64,000 nucleotides of DNA from Aeromicrobium sp. (GTDB taxonomy: Bacteria > Actinomycetota > Actinomycetes > Propionibacteriales > Nocardioidaceae): positions 538,475-602,474 of the forward strand of contig NZ_JAGLCD010000004.1 in the NCBI RefSeq assembly GCF_023146395.1, read 5' to 3'. Both the position numbers and the translations under genes were made by a program. This document shows, in pieces, positions 11,607 through 20,284 of this stretch. The notes under the pieces were generated by a model that searched no databases, had not been told where the DNA came from, and saw only the letters and a list, made by a program, of their open reading frames with translations. How positions within the stretch are numbered: position 1 is the stretch's first letter; every line of letters starts with the position of its first letter.

Positions 11607-12337
11607 GACGTCACCTTCTCTGCGTGGGGGGACTGGGTCTGGGAGGTCTGAGCGTGGGTGCTCTGGGGTGTGGGATCGGGCAGGTGGGTCGTGCAGACGC
11701 CGTCGCCGTGGGCGATCGTGGCCAGACGCTGCACGTGGGTGCCGAGCAGGCCGGCGAACATCTCCGCCTCGGCCTCGCACAGCTGCGGGAACTGTTCCGC
11801 GACGTGCGCCACCGGACAGTGATGCTGGCACATCTGCGTGCCCGTGGGGATCTGGCTCGTGGAGGCGGCGAACCCCTCGGCGCTGAGGGCCTCGGCCAGC
11901 GCGGCGGCGCGCTGGGCCGGCTCGGCCTCCTCGAGCCGCTCGGCGAGCCGATCACGCAGCGGATCGAGGCGGCGTGCCGCGAACTGCTTGACGGCGTCCT
12001 CGCCGACCGTGTCGCGCAGGAACTCCAGCGCGTCGACGGCGATCGTGTCGTAGGCGTGCGCGAACTGGCCACGGCCGGTGTCGGTGAGGGCGAACACCTT
12101 GGCCGGGCGGCCACGACCGCGCTGGCCCTGCACCCGCTGCTCACGCGCCTCGAGTACGCCCTCGCTCACGAGATGGTCGAGATGGCGGCGGATCGCGGCG
12201 GGCGTGAGGTCCAGCTCGTCGGCGAGGCGCGCGGCGGTGGACGGGCCCCCGCGCAGGATCGCGTCGGCCACGCGCGCGCGGGTCGGGAAGGAGTCGTCGT
12301 GGGACGCTCCTTCGACCACTGCTTCGCTCGCCGCCAT
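11603..12337 (-). CDS. sufR: ArsR-like winged-helix Fe-S regulator SufR
   Basis: N-terminal w[71 protein letters not shown], and conserved C-terminal cysteines [30 protein letters not shown] start at 12346 is also possible. Confidence 0.9.
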   Translation of the reverse strand: MAASEAVVEGASHDDSFPTRARVADAILRGGPSTAARLADELDLTPAAIRRHLDHLVSEGVLEAREQRVQGQRGRGRPAKVFALTDTGRGQFAHAYDTIAVDALEFLRDTVGEDAVKQFAARRLDPLRDRLAERLEEAEPAQRAAALAEALSAEGFAASTSQIPTGTQMCQHHCPVAHVAEQFPQLCEAEAEMFAGLLGTHVQRLATIAHGDGVCTTHLPDPTPQSTHAQTSQTQSPHAEKVTS

Positions 12338-12342
12338 GTATT

Positions 12343-12357
12343 TCACAACGTCAGTGT
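12343..12357 (-). promoter_or_regulatory. Candidate SufR operator, ACACT-GACGT-TGTGA
   Basis: On the minus strand the sequence reads ACACTGACGTTGTGA, 5 nt upstream of the sufR ATG. It matches the ACACT-N5-TGTGA inverted repeat I recall for mycobacterial SufR. Confidence 0.65.
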
Positions 12358-12452
12358 GTCGTTATTGATTCCGGCCCTTCAACAAAGGTTCCCCTCAGTG
12401 AGCCAGGCCTCACCGAGGCCGCGCAACCGGTCGACCGGCGCCGTGCCCTGAC

Positions 12453-13133
12453 ATGATGGCGCCGATGAGCCCTCTCCTCGCCCTCCTGGCGACCGTCGTA
12501 CCGCTGTCGCTCCTGGCGGCAGCGAGCCCGGTCATCTTCCTGAACTCGGCCACGTTCGTCCTGCGCGGGCAACGCTCGTCCGCCTGGGGCTACCTGACGG
12601 GCAACACCCTGGTCCTGCTCCCGATCGGCATCGCGGCCGCCGGTCTGCTCGGGGCGGCGACCGCGACGCAGCTGGACCGCGACATCGCCTCACGCACCGT
12701 CGACGCGGTGCTCGGCCTGGTCCTGCTCGGCTACGGCGCCTGGCTCGTCCGACGTGCCGAGCACCCGGCCCCCACGGGAGGCGGCTCTCGACGGGGCTCG
12801 GTGCCCTTCGGCCTGCTGGTCATGGCCACGAACTTCACGACCCTCCCCCTCTACATCTCCGCCGCCCAGCACGTCGGCAACGCGCGGCCCCCGCTCTGGG
12901 CGGCCACCCTGCTGATCGCCGGCATCACCGTCGTCACGGTGACACCGGCGTGGCTGCCGCTCGCACTGACCCGGGTCGCCCCGACGCTGCTGAACCGGTT
13001 CACGCGCACCCCTCCGGAGTCCCAGACTCCGCGCAGGTGGACCGTGGGAACGCTCATCCCGATCGCCGCCTGCCTGCTGGGTGGCGCGATCCTGCTGATC
13101 CATGCGGCGGGGTTCGTCGGCCACCAGCTCTGA
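12453..13133 (+). CDS. GAP-family-like multipass membrane protein
   Basis: MMAPMSPLLALLATVVPLSLLAAASPVIFLNSATFVLRGQRSSAWGYLTGNTLVLLPIGI...; about six hydrophobic segments. Confidence 0.65.
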   Translation: MMAPMSPLLALLATVVPLSLLAAASPVIFLNSATFVLRGQRSSAWGYLTGNTLVLLPIGIAAAGLLGAATATQLDRDIASRTVDAVLGLVLLGYGAWLVRRAEHPAPTGGGSRRGSVPFGLLVMATNFTTLPLYISAAQHVGNARPPLWAATLLIAGITVVTVTPAWLPLALTRVAPTLLNRFTRTPPESQTPRRWTVGTLIPIAACLLGGAILLIHAAGFVGHQL

Positions 13134-13215
13134 CCGACCTCAGGCGGTGTCACCGTTCAGGCGCCGACAGCGCTGAACCCTCCCCACCGGGCCCGCGCGC
13201 GGCTAGCGTGGCTCC

Positions 13216-14268
13216 ATGGCGAAGACACCCGCGGCGATGGTCACGGCCGACGACCGCGAGGTGCGGGTCTCGAGCCCGGACCGGATCATCTACGAGGCCA
13301 CCGATCGCACGCCGGCGATCACGAAGCTGCAGGTGTGCGAGTACGTCGCGACGGTGGGCTCCGCCCTCATGCGGGCCATGGGCCATCGTCCCGTCGCGAT
13401 GGAGCGGTGGCCCGACGGCTGGCGCGAGGGGATGCGCCTCGCGGTGGGGCCTCAGGACCGCGAGGGTGACGGTTTCTACCAGAAGCGCCTGCCGAAGGGC
13501 GCGCCGGACTGGCTCGAGACGGTGCGCGTGCGCACGCCCAACGGTCGCCCCATCGACGAGCTGTGCCCTTCGGAGCCGGCCGCCTTCGTCTGGGCCGCGC
13601 AGATGGGCACGCTCACGTTCCACCCGTGGGCCGTGCACTGCTCGGACGTCGACCATCCCGACGAGCTCCGCATCGACCTGGACCCCGATGCCACCTCCTC
13701 CTTCGCCGACGTCAAGCGTGTGGCCACGGCGACCCGTGAGCTCCTGCACGAGCTGGGGCTCACGGCCTTCGTGAAGACGAGCGGCAGCCGAGGCGTGCAC
13801 GTCTACGTGCGCCTGCAGACCAGGTACGGCTTCCAGGACCTGCGGCACGCCGTCATCGGGCTGGCCCGTGAGCTGGAGCGACGCGGCGCGGGCGTGACGT
13901 CGAGCTGGTGGCGCGAGGAGCGGCCGGCCGGTGCCGTGTTCATCGACTACAACCAGAATCTCGAGGACCGGTCCGTGGCCGGCGCCTGGTCGCTGCGGGC
14001 CAGGCCCGGGGCGCCGGTGAGCACGCCGGTCACGTGGGCACAGCTGGACGCCCTCGACGACCTGAGCGACCTCAACCTCACGACCGTGCCGGAGCACCTG
14101 GCGGCGGGCGACCCGTGGCAGGACATCGATGAGACCGCCCACGTCCTCGAGCCCCTGCTCGAGCTGTGGGAGTCCCTGCCCGGCGGCGAGCTGAGCTTCC
14201 CACCGGACTACCCGAAGATGCCGGGCGAGCCACCACGGGTGCAGCCGAGCCGGGCGAAGAAGGGCTAG
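13216..14268 (+). CDS. LigD polymerase-domain / Prim-PolC type DNA repair polymerase
   Basis: MAKTPAAMVTADDREVRVSSPDRIIYEATDRTPAITKLQVCEYVATVGSALMRAMGHRPVAMERWPDG...; HPWAVHCSDVDHPDELRIDLDPDA; FVKTSGSRGVHVYVRL. Confidence 0.9.
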   Translation: MAKTPAAMVTADDREVRVSSPDRIIYEATDRTPAITKLQVCEYVATVGSALMRAMGHRPVAMERWPDGWREGMRLAVGPQDREGDGFYQKRLPKGAPDWLETVRVRTPNGRPIDELCPSEPAAFVWAAQMGTLTFHPWAVHCSDVDHPDELRIDLDPDATSSFADVKRVATATRELLHELGLTAFVKTSGSRGVHVYVRLQTRYGFQDLRHAVIGLARELERRGAGVTSSWWREERPAGAVFIDYNQNLEDRSVAGAWSLRARPGAPVSTPVTWAQLDALDDLSDLNLTTVPEHLAAGDPWQDIDETAHVLEPLLELWESLPGGELSFPPDYPKMPGEPPRVQPSRAKKG

Positions 14269-14374
14269 CGGCTCCCGGGGACATCCAGGCGGTCCCGCGG
14301 ACAGGGGTGCCGGGAGTCTGAGACCATCGTCGACGACGTGGGGTGTGGCCATGCGATCGAGGGAGTCCTGAGTC

Positions 14375-15124
14375 ATGCCGAGGTTCGTGCGCGCTGCTGC
14401 CGTCCTGTTGTCCGTCGTCGTGCTGACCACGACGGCGGCCCTGCCCGCTCGTGCGGCCACGCCCGTCACGATCACCGACGCCCCGTTGCACGCGACGCCC
14501 GGCCTGCCCGTCTCGATCTCCTTCACGCTCGCCGTCGGGGCCGGTGACCTGTACTTCGAGGTCGACGGCCAAGCCTTGCCCTACGACGACTTGGTCGTCT
14601 CCCACGTCGGCCAGGACTGGACCGCGACGTACCCAGGCATCACCTCCCCCGGCCCGCACACGCTGACGGTCGTGGCAAACGCAGGGCAGGGTTACGTCTC
14701 GACCTCCACGACAGTGACGGTCGTCGACAAGACCTTCGCCGACGTCCCGTACACGCACGTCTTCCTCGGGCCGATCGAGTGGCTGATGTCCACGGGCATC
14801 ACCACGGGCTACACCGACCCCGCAGGCCGAACCTTCCGACCCGCGCAGCCCGTGCTGCGCGAGCAGATGGCCGCCTTCCTCTACCGGTACGACCTGCAGG
14901 AACCATGCGCCGACCTGGGCATCGACGAGCCAGCGATCTTCGCCGATGTTCCGACGTCCCACACGTTCTTCAGCGCGATCTACCTGCTCGCGTCGCTGGG
15001 GATCACGACCGGGTACGAGGAGCCCGACGAGACCGTGACGTTCAGGCCCTCGGCGCCCGTCTTGCGCGAACAGATGGCGGCGTTCCTGTACCGGTACGTC
15101 AGTACCTGGAGCCCGGCCGCCTGA
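14375..15124 (+). CDS. Secreted protein with C-terminal S-layer-homology (SLH) repeats
   Basis: Signal peptide MPRFVRAAAVLLSVVVLTTTAALPARA; two SLH-like repeats ...HVFLGPIEWLMSTGITTGYTDPAGRTFRPAQPVLREQMAAFLYRY... and ...HTFFSAIYLLASLGITTGYEEPDETVTFRPSAPVLREQMAAFLYRY. Confidence 0.82.
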   Translation: MPRFVRAAAVLLSVVVLTTTAALPARAATPVTITDAPLHATPGLPVSISFTLAVGAGDLYFEVDGQALPYDDLVVSHVGQDWTATYPGITSPGPHTLTVVANAGQGYVSTSTTVTVVDKTFADVPYTHVFLGPIEWLMSTGITTGYTDPAGRTFRPAQPVLREQMAAFLYRYDLQEPCADLGIDEPAIFADVPTSHTFFSAIYLLASLGITTGYEEPDETVTFRPSAPVLREQMAAFLYRYVSTWSPAA

Positions 15125-15204
15125 CCCGCGCGTGCACCCCGCCGACCGCACGAGTCCGGCCGACCCGCCGGCCGTTGCCATGACCCGGGCGACCCGCCGC
15201 GCGA

Positions 15205-15240
15205 GCCCCGATCCGACAGGTCGGCGCATCGGATCGGGGC
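15205..15240 (+). terminator. Hairpin downstream of the SLH protein gene
   Basis: Perfect 12-bp arms GCCCCGATCCGA / TCGGATCGGGGC with a 12-nt loop. Confidence 0.65.
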
Positions 15241-15276
15241 CACGGGGTACAGGACGGGTCTAGCAAGGAGGACGCC

Positions 15277-15567
15277 ATGAAGGATCCCGACCACACCCAC
15301 CGCAGCCGCATCCCCGACGCCACCGGGGACCGGGCCGAGCGCCACCCGCTGCGCGGCAGGACCGGGGCGGGACGCGGGTCGTGGAGATTCGCGATGGTCG
15401 TGATCGTCGTGGCGGTGGTGGCGGCCTTCGTCGTGATCCTGCTCGTCAACCAGGGGACGCTCGACCGCGGCTGGGCCTATGCCGTCCTGCCGGTGGCGAT
15501 CGTGGCCGCGGCGGCCGCGCGCGTCCTGACGATCTTCAAGGCTGCGGGCGAGGAGAAGCGCCGCTGA
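15277..15567 (+). CDS. Small membrane protein, hypothetical
   Basis: MKDPDHTHRSRIPDATGDRAERH...FAMVVIVVAVVAAFVVILLVNQGTLDRGWAYAVLPVAIVAAAAARVLTIFKAAGEEKRR; two TM segments, preceded by an AAGGAGG-like RBS. Confidence 0.65.
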   Translation: MKDPDHTHRSRIPDATGDRAERHPLRGRTGAGRGSWRFAMVVIVVAVVAAFVVILLVNQGTLDRGWAYAVLPVAIVAAAAARVLTIFKAAGEEKRR

Positions 15568-15629
15568 AGCCGTGCACGGCTCACCCACGCCGTGCACGCC
15601 AGCTCGAGCCTGGTGCAGGGCCCGTCCAG

Positions 15630-15860
15630 CTACCGACGCGACCGGCGCCGCGCGATCGCGGCGCGGTAGAGGGCGAGCCGGGTCTGGCGCGGCGGCCGGA
15701 GGTAGATCGCACACGCGGCGAGCAGCGGGGTGACGCAGAACAGCAGCGACGTGAGCCAGAACGGGCCGCTGCGGTAGGACAGCACGACGCCGATCACCGC
15801 ACCCACGAGAGCGATCGCGGCCGCGAGACGAGCGATCGCGTACCTGCGTGAGTTCCCCAT
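15630..15860 (-). CDS. Small membrane protein, hypothetical
   Basis: MGNSRRYAIARLAAAIALVGAVIGVVLSYRSGPFWLTSLLFCVTPLLAACAIYLRPPRQTRLALYRAAIARRRSRR; two TM segments. Confidence 0.6.
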   Translation of the reverse strand: MGNSRRYAIARLAAAIALVGAVIGVVLSYRSGPFWLTSLLFCVTPLLAACAIYLRPPRQTRLALYRAAIARRRSRR

Positions 15861-16028
15861 GGTGCTCCCGTCCCAGCGCGTTCTCCCGCGCGCGTCCTCC
15901 GGCGTCTCCGGTCCGACCCTCTGACGCTACTGGCCGGTCCCGACGCACGCACCAGGAGCGCCGTCCGCTGGTGTGTCCGGGATCACCTCGAGCGCGACGT
16001 GCTCGGGCCAGGTGCTTACCCTGAGGGG

Positions 16029-16823
16029 GTGCAGACACCGAAGCCGCGCCTCACGCGAGCCGACGACTCGGCCCCGGTGAGGATCGACGACGTCCGCGCC
16101 CTGCGGCAGGACTTCATGCGCTTCATGCTCCCCCACCGGTTCGCGATGGAGGAGGTCGTCACGAAGCTGTCGATCCTGCGCGACGAGTTCGCGATGATGC
16201 ACGACGACAACCCGATCGAGAACATCGCGTCCCGGGTGAAGTCGCCTGACAGCATCGCTGAGAAGATGCAGCGCAAGGGCACCGAGCCCACCTTCGCCTC
16301 GATCCGCGAGACCATCACCGACATCGCCGGCGTCCGCGTGACCTGCAGCTTCGTGTCCGACGTGTATCACGTGTTCGAGCTGCTGACGTCCCAGTCCGAT
16401 CTCACGGTGCTCGACGTGCGCGACTACATCCAGGTGCCCAAGCCGCACGGCTACCGCAGCCTGCACACCTTGATCCAGGTGCCCGTGCACCTGACCGACG
16501 GCCCCCTGCCCGTCACGGTCGAGGTGCAGTTCCGCACGATCGCGATGGACTTCTGGGCGAGCCTCGAGCACAAGATCCACTACAAGTACCGCGGCGCCGT
16601 GCCGGCTGATCTCGCCGACCGGCTGCGCGACGCCGCCGACACCGCCAACGCGCTCGACGCCCTGATGCTCGACCTGCACGCCGAGGTCAAGTCGCTCGAC
16701 GGCGATGGCGTGGCCACGCTGCCCGACGACATCCGGCGGGGACTGAACGCCGACGACATCGAGCCGTCGGCGGCGCTCATCGCCCAGCTGCGGCGGTTGG
16801 CGGACGGGGACGGCCGCTACTAG
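16029..16823 (+). CDS. GTP pyrophosphokinase (RelA/SpoT-domain small alarmone synthetase)
   Basis: GTG start; ...NPIENIASRVKSPDSIAEKMQRKG...FASIRETITDIAGVRVTCSFVSDVYHVFELL...YIQVPKPHGYRSLHTLIQVPV...VEVQFRTIAMDFWASLEHKIHYKY. Confidence 0.9.
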   Translation: MQTPKPRLTRADDSAPVRIDDVRALRQDFMRFMLPHRFAMEEVVTKLSILRDEFAMMHDDNPIENIASRVKSPDSIAEKMQRKGTEPTFASIRETITDIAGVRVTCSFVSDVYHVFELLTSQSDLTVLDVRDYIQVPKPHGYRSLHTLIQVPVHLTDGPLPVTVEVQFRTIAMDFWASLEHKIHYKYRGAVPADLADRLRDAADTANALDALMLDLHAEVKSLDGDGVATLPDDIRRGLNADDIEPSAALIAQLRRLADGDGRY

Positions 16824-17296
16824 GCCTGCGCCACCGTGACGTCCGGCTCGTGCAGCACGGGAAAGCTCACCGACGCGGCGATGAAGCAGTTGGCGCTCGC
16901 CTCGGCATGGATGCGCAGAGCGAGCTCCCGCTGGGACGCGTCGGTGATCGTGACACGGGGGTGCAGCGTGACGGACGTGAACCGACCCCCGTCGCCGACC
17001 TGCTCCATCGTGCCCGTCGCGGCGTCGGCGTACGCGGTCACGACGATGCCGTGCTTGACCGCCGAGTGCAGGTACGACAGCAGGTGGCACTGGGCGAGCG
17101 CGGCCAGGAGCAGCTCCTCGGGATTCCAGCGGTCGGCGGTGCCGCGGAACGGGACGTCGGCCGACCCCGCCAGCTCGGGCTTGCCCGCGGCGCGCACGAG
17201 CACCTCGCGGCCGTAGGACCGGTAGGCCGTGGTGCCCTCGCCTCGATTGCCCTGCCAGTCGACGTCGACCGCGTAGTGGTGGTTGGTGCCGCTCAC
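16820..17296 (-). CDS. OsmC family protein
   Basis: GTG at 17296: VSGTNHHYAVDVDWQGNRGEGTTAYRSYGREVLVRAAGKPELAGSADVPFRGTADRWNPEELLLAALAQCHLLSYLHSAVKHGIVVTAY; conserved Cys motifs. Confidence 0.85.
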   Translation of the reverse strand: MSGTNHHYAVDVDWQGNRGEGTTAYRSYGREVLVRAAGKPELAGSADVPFRGTADRWNPEELLLAALAQCHLLSYLHSAVKHGIVVTAYADAATGTMEQVGDGGRFTSVTLHPRVTITDASQRELALRIHAEASANCFIAASVSFPVLHEPDVTVAQA

Positions 17297-18357
17297 GCCA
17301 GGACCTCCGACAGTCGGTAGCCGACGACTTCCTCGAGCTGGGCGTACGTGCAGGACGCGGGCTCGCGGTCGGGGCGCCAGCGCTTGAACTGGGCGGTGTG
17401 CCGAAAGCGTGCGTGCTCCCCCGGGCCCTCCATGTGCTCGTAGCCGACCTCGGCGACCCGCGACGGCGCCAGCGGCACGAACGAGAGATCCTTGCCCGAC
17501 GACCACCGGTTCTGGCCCATCTCGACCTCGGCCCAGGGGTGCTCGGCCAGGTCGACGACGTCGGGCGCCAGCTCGTCGACCAGCTCGGCCCGGCGTGCCG
17601 CGGTGAACGAGGCCGCGACTCCCACGTGGTGCAACGACCCGTCTTCCGCGTAGAGCCCGAGAAGCATCGACCCGAGCAGGGGCCGTTCGTCGGTGGAGGT
17701 CTTGTGGAGGCGGTAACCGGCGATCACGACGTCGGCCGTGCGGGCGTGCTTGACCTTCAGCATGGTGCGCCCGTTGGGGACGTACGGGGACGCGAGCGAC
17801 TTGGCGACGACGCCGTCGAGCCCGGCGCCCTCGAACTGGTGGAACCAGGTCTCGGCCTCGGCGGCGTCGCGGGTGACACGCGTGAGGTGCACCGGCGCGA
17901 CGACGTCGGACATCAGCCGCTCGAGCCGCGCACGCCGTTCCTGGAGCGCGGTGTCGAGCAGCGAGTCGTCGCCCTCGGCCAGCAGGTCGAACACGACGAG
18001 GCTCGCCGGCAAGGTCGTCGAGAGCTCGGTGACGCGGGACTGCGCCGGGTGGATGCGCTGGCTCAGCAGGTCGAACTCGAGCCGGTCGCCCGACACGACC
18101 ACGAGCTCACCGTCGAGGACACAGCGCTCCGGCAGCTGCTCGCGGACCGCTTCCACCACCTCGGGGAAGTAGCGCGTGAGTGGCTTGGTGGAGCGACTGG
18201 TCAGCTCGATCTCGTCGCCGTCACGGAACACCAGACAGCGAAAGCCGTCCCACTTGGGCTCGTAGAGCAGCCCGCCGTCGACCGCGTCGGCGGCGGGCAC
18301 GCGCGGCGCGGACTTGGCCAGCATCGGCGTCAGGGGCGGCATCACGGGCAGGTCCAC
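17293..18357 (-). CDS. ligC: ATP-dependent DNA ligase, LigC-like
   Basis: MPPLTPMLAKSAPRV...GGLLYEPKWDGFRCLVFRDG (KxDG nucleotidyl-lysine motif), LDGELVV, GLDGVVAKSL, MLKVKHARTADVVIAGYRLHK. Confidence 0.9.
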   Translation of the reverse strand: MDLPVMPPLTPMLAKSAPRVPAADAVDGGLLYEPKWDGFRCLVFRDGDEIELTSRSTKPLTRYFPEVVEAVREQLPERCVLDGELVVVSGDRLEFDLLSQRIHPAQSRVTELSTTLPASLVVFDLLAEGDDSLLDTALQERRARLERLMSDVVAPVHLTRVTRDAAEAETWFHQFEGAGLDGVVAKSLASPYVPNGRTMLKVKHARTADVVIAGYRLHKTSTDERPLLGSMLLGLYAEDGSLHHVGVAASFTAARRAELVDELAPDVVDLAEHPWAEVEMGQNRWSSGKDLSFVPLAPSRVAEVGYEHMEGPGEHARFRHTAQFKRWRPDREPASCTYAQLEEVVGYRLSEVLA

Positions 18358-18579
18358 GCCGCCAGCGTAGGGCCGGAGACCGACGTGTGACGCGAAGCGG
18401 TGAGCCAGCCACCTCATCCGTGGGTCGTTCGGGTGCTCCTTCACCGCCCGGCGGGAGCGGCGGTCCGTCAGCAACCTCACCGGCTGTCCAATCTGTTGGT
18501 GGCTCACCGCCCCCGGGCCGGCGTCCTGTCGCCTGAGGGTTGCCTCCCGTCGGTGCTCCGGAAATGGCACACCTAGACT

Positions 18580-19500
18580 GTGCCGGTGCCCGCTCCTGCC
18601 GTCGAGATCCGCGATCTCGTCATGCGGTACGGCGCCACCACGGCGGTCGACCATCTCGACCTGGAGATCGCGACGGGCACGGTCACCGCGATCCTGGGCC
18701 CGAACGGCGCCGGCAAGACCACGACGGTCGAGGTCTGCGAGGGATTCCGCCCCGTCCAGCACGGCGAGGTCCGGGTCCTCGGGCTCGATCCGCGCGATGC
18801 GTCGCTGCGCCCGCGCATCGGCGTGATGCTGCAGTCCGGAGGCGCGTGGTCCGGGTCGCGTGCCGACGAGATGCTCCGGCACATCGCCTCGCTGCACGCG
18901 CACCCCCTGGACGTCGACGGCCTCGTCGAGCGCCTGGGACTCGGATCGTGCGGGCGGACGCCCTACCGCCGGCTCTCCGGCGGCCAGCAGCAGCGGCTCT
19001 CGCTCGCGATGGCGATCGTCGGTCGACCCGAGCTGCTCTTCCTCGACGAACCGACCGCCGGACTCGACCCGCAGGCCCGGCGCGCCACGTGGGACCTCGT
19101 GACCGAGCTGCGGGACCACGGCGTCACGACCGTGCTCACGACCCACTTCATGGACGAGGCCGAGCAGCTCAGCGACGTCGTCCACGTCGTCGACGCGGGC
19201 CGGGTCATCGCGAGTGGCACCCCGGCGGAGCTGACCCACGAGTCGGCCCGCGACACGATCCGGTTCACGGCGGCCGCCGGGCTCGACGTGCTCGACCTGA
19301 TGCACGCCCTGCCCGAGGGCACCAAGGTCGAGGAGCGCGTCGCCGGCTCCTACGTCGTCACCGGCGAGGTCGATCCGGCCCTGCTGTCGACGCTCACCGC
19401 CTGGTGCGCCTCGCGGAAGGTCCTGCCGGAGTCGATCCTCGTCGAGCACCAGACGCTCGAGGACCGCTTCCTGGACCTGACCGGTCGGAGCCTGCGATGA
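18580..19500 (+). CDS. ABC transporter ATP-binding protein
   Basis: Walker A GPNGAGKTTTVE, signature RLSGGQQQRLSLAMAI, Walker B LLFLDEPTAGLDP. Confidence 0.93.
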   Translation: MPVPAPAVEIRDLVMRYGATTAVDHLDLEIATGTVTAILGPNGAGKTTTVEVCEGFRPVQHGEVRVLGLDPRDASLRPRIGVMLQSGGAWSGSRADEMLRHIASLHAHPLDVDGLVERLGLGSCGRTPYRRLSGGQQQRLSLAMAIVGRPELLFLDEPTAGLDPQARRATWDLVTELRDHGVTTVLTTHFMDEAEQLSDVVHVVDAGRVIASGTPAELTHESARDTIRFTAAAGLDVLDLMHALPEGTKVEERVAGSYVVTGEVDPALLSTLTAWCASRKVLPESILVEHQTLEDRFLDLTGRSLR

Positions 19501-20279
19501 CCAGCACCACGCCGCTCGACCTCGCGCCGAGGCCTGGCTCCGCTCCCCTGGGCGCGATGCTGCGCGCCCAGGCCGGCATGGAGCTCAAGCTCATGCTGCG
19601 CAACGGCGAGCAGGTCCTGCTGACCCTCGTCATCCCGCTCCTGCTGCTGGTCATGGGCACGAAGGCCGACCAGGTCGTCGACCTGGGGCCCGGCCGCACG
19701 ATCGACATCATCGCGCCCGGCGTGCTGGCTCTCGCCGTGCTGTCCACGTCGTTCACGTCGCTCGCGATCAGCACGGGCTTCGATCGTCGCTACGGGGTCC
19801 TCAAGCGGCTCGGCGCCTCGCCGCTCCCCCGATCGGTCCTGCTGCTCGGCAAGGTCGGCGCCGTCGCCGCGGTCGAGGCGATCCAGCTCGCGGTGCTCGT
19901 GCCCACGGCGCTCGCGCTGGGATGGCGACCGGACGGCGGTGCCGTCGCGTGGGTGTGGGCCCTCGCGCTCGTGGTGGCCGGGACGGCCGCGTTCGGCTCG
20001 CTCGGACTGCTCATCGCCGGCACCCTCCGCGCCGAGGCCACGCTGGCGGTCGCCAACCTCGTCTACGTCCTGCTGCTCGTGGGCGGCGGGCTCATGGTCC
20101 CGCTGTCCCGCTATCCCGAGGCCGGGCGCCACGTCATGGAGCTCGTGCCCTCCGGCGCACTCGGTGAAGGACTCCGCGAGGCCTTCGCGGGCGGGTCCGC
20201 GCTCGCGCCCCTCGCGGTGCTCGTCGGGTGGTCCCTCGTCGCCGGCCTCGCCACCGTTCGCACCTTCAAGTGGGAGTGA
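19497..20279 (+). CDS. ABC-2 type transporter permease
   Basis: MTSTTPLDLAPRPGSAPLGAMLRAQAGMELKLMLRNGEQVLLTLVIPLLLLVMGTKADQVV...; multipass, overlaps the ATPase stop. Confidence 0.88.
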   Translation: MTSTTPLDLAPRPGSAPLGAMLRAQAGMELKLMLRNGEQVLLTLVIPLLLLVMGTKADQVVDLGPGRTIDIIAPGVLALAVLSTSFTSLAISTGFDRRYGVLKRLGASPLPRSVLLLGKVGAVAAVEAIQLAVLVPTALALGWRPDGGAVAWVWALALVVAGTAAFGSLGLLIAGTLRAEATLAVANLVYVLLLVGGGLMVPLSRYPEAGRHVMELVPSGALGEGLREAFAGGSALAPLAVLVGWSLVAGLATVRTFKWE

Positions 20280-20284
20280 GATCG

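Noticed and set aside
17293-19449. 718-aa minus-strand ORF suggesting a long N-terminal extension of LigC
   Set aside because: The N-terminal part is antisense to the ABC ATPase; ligase homology begins at about 18357.
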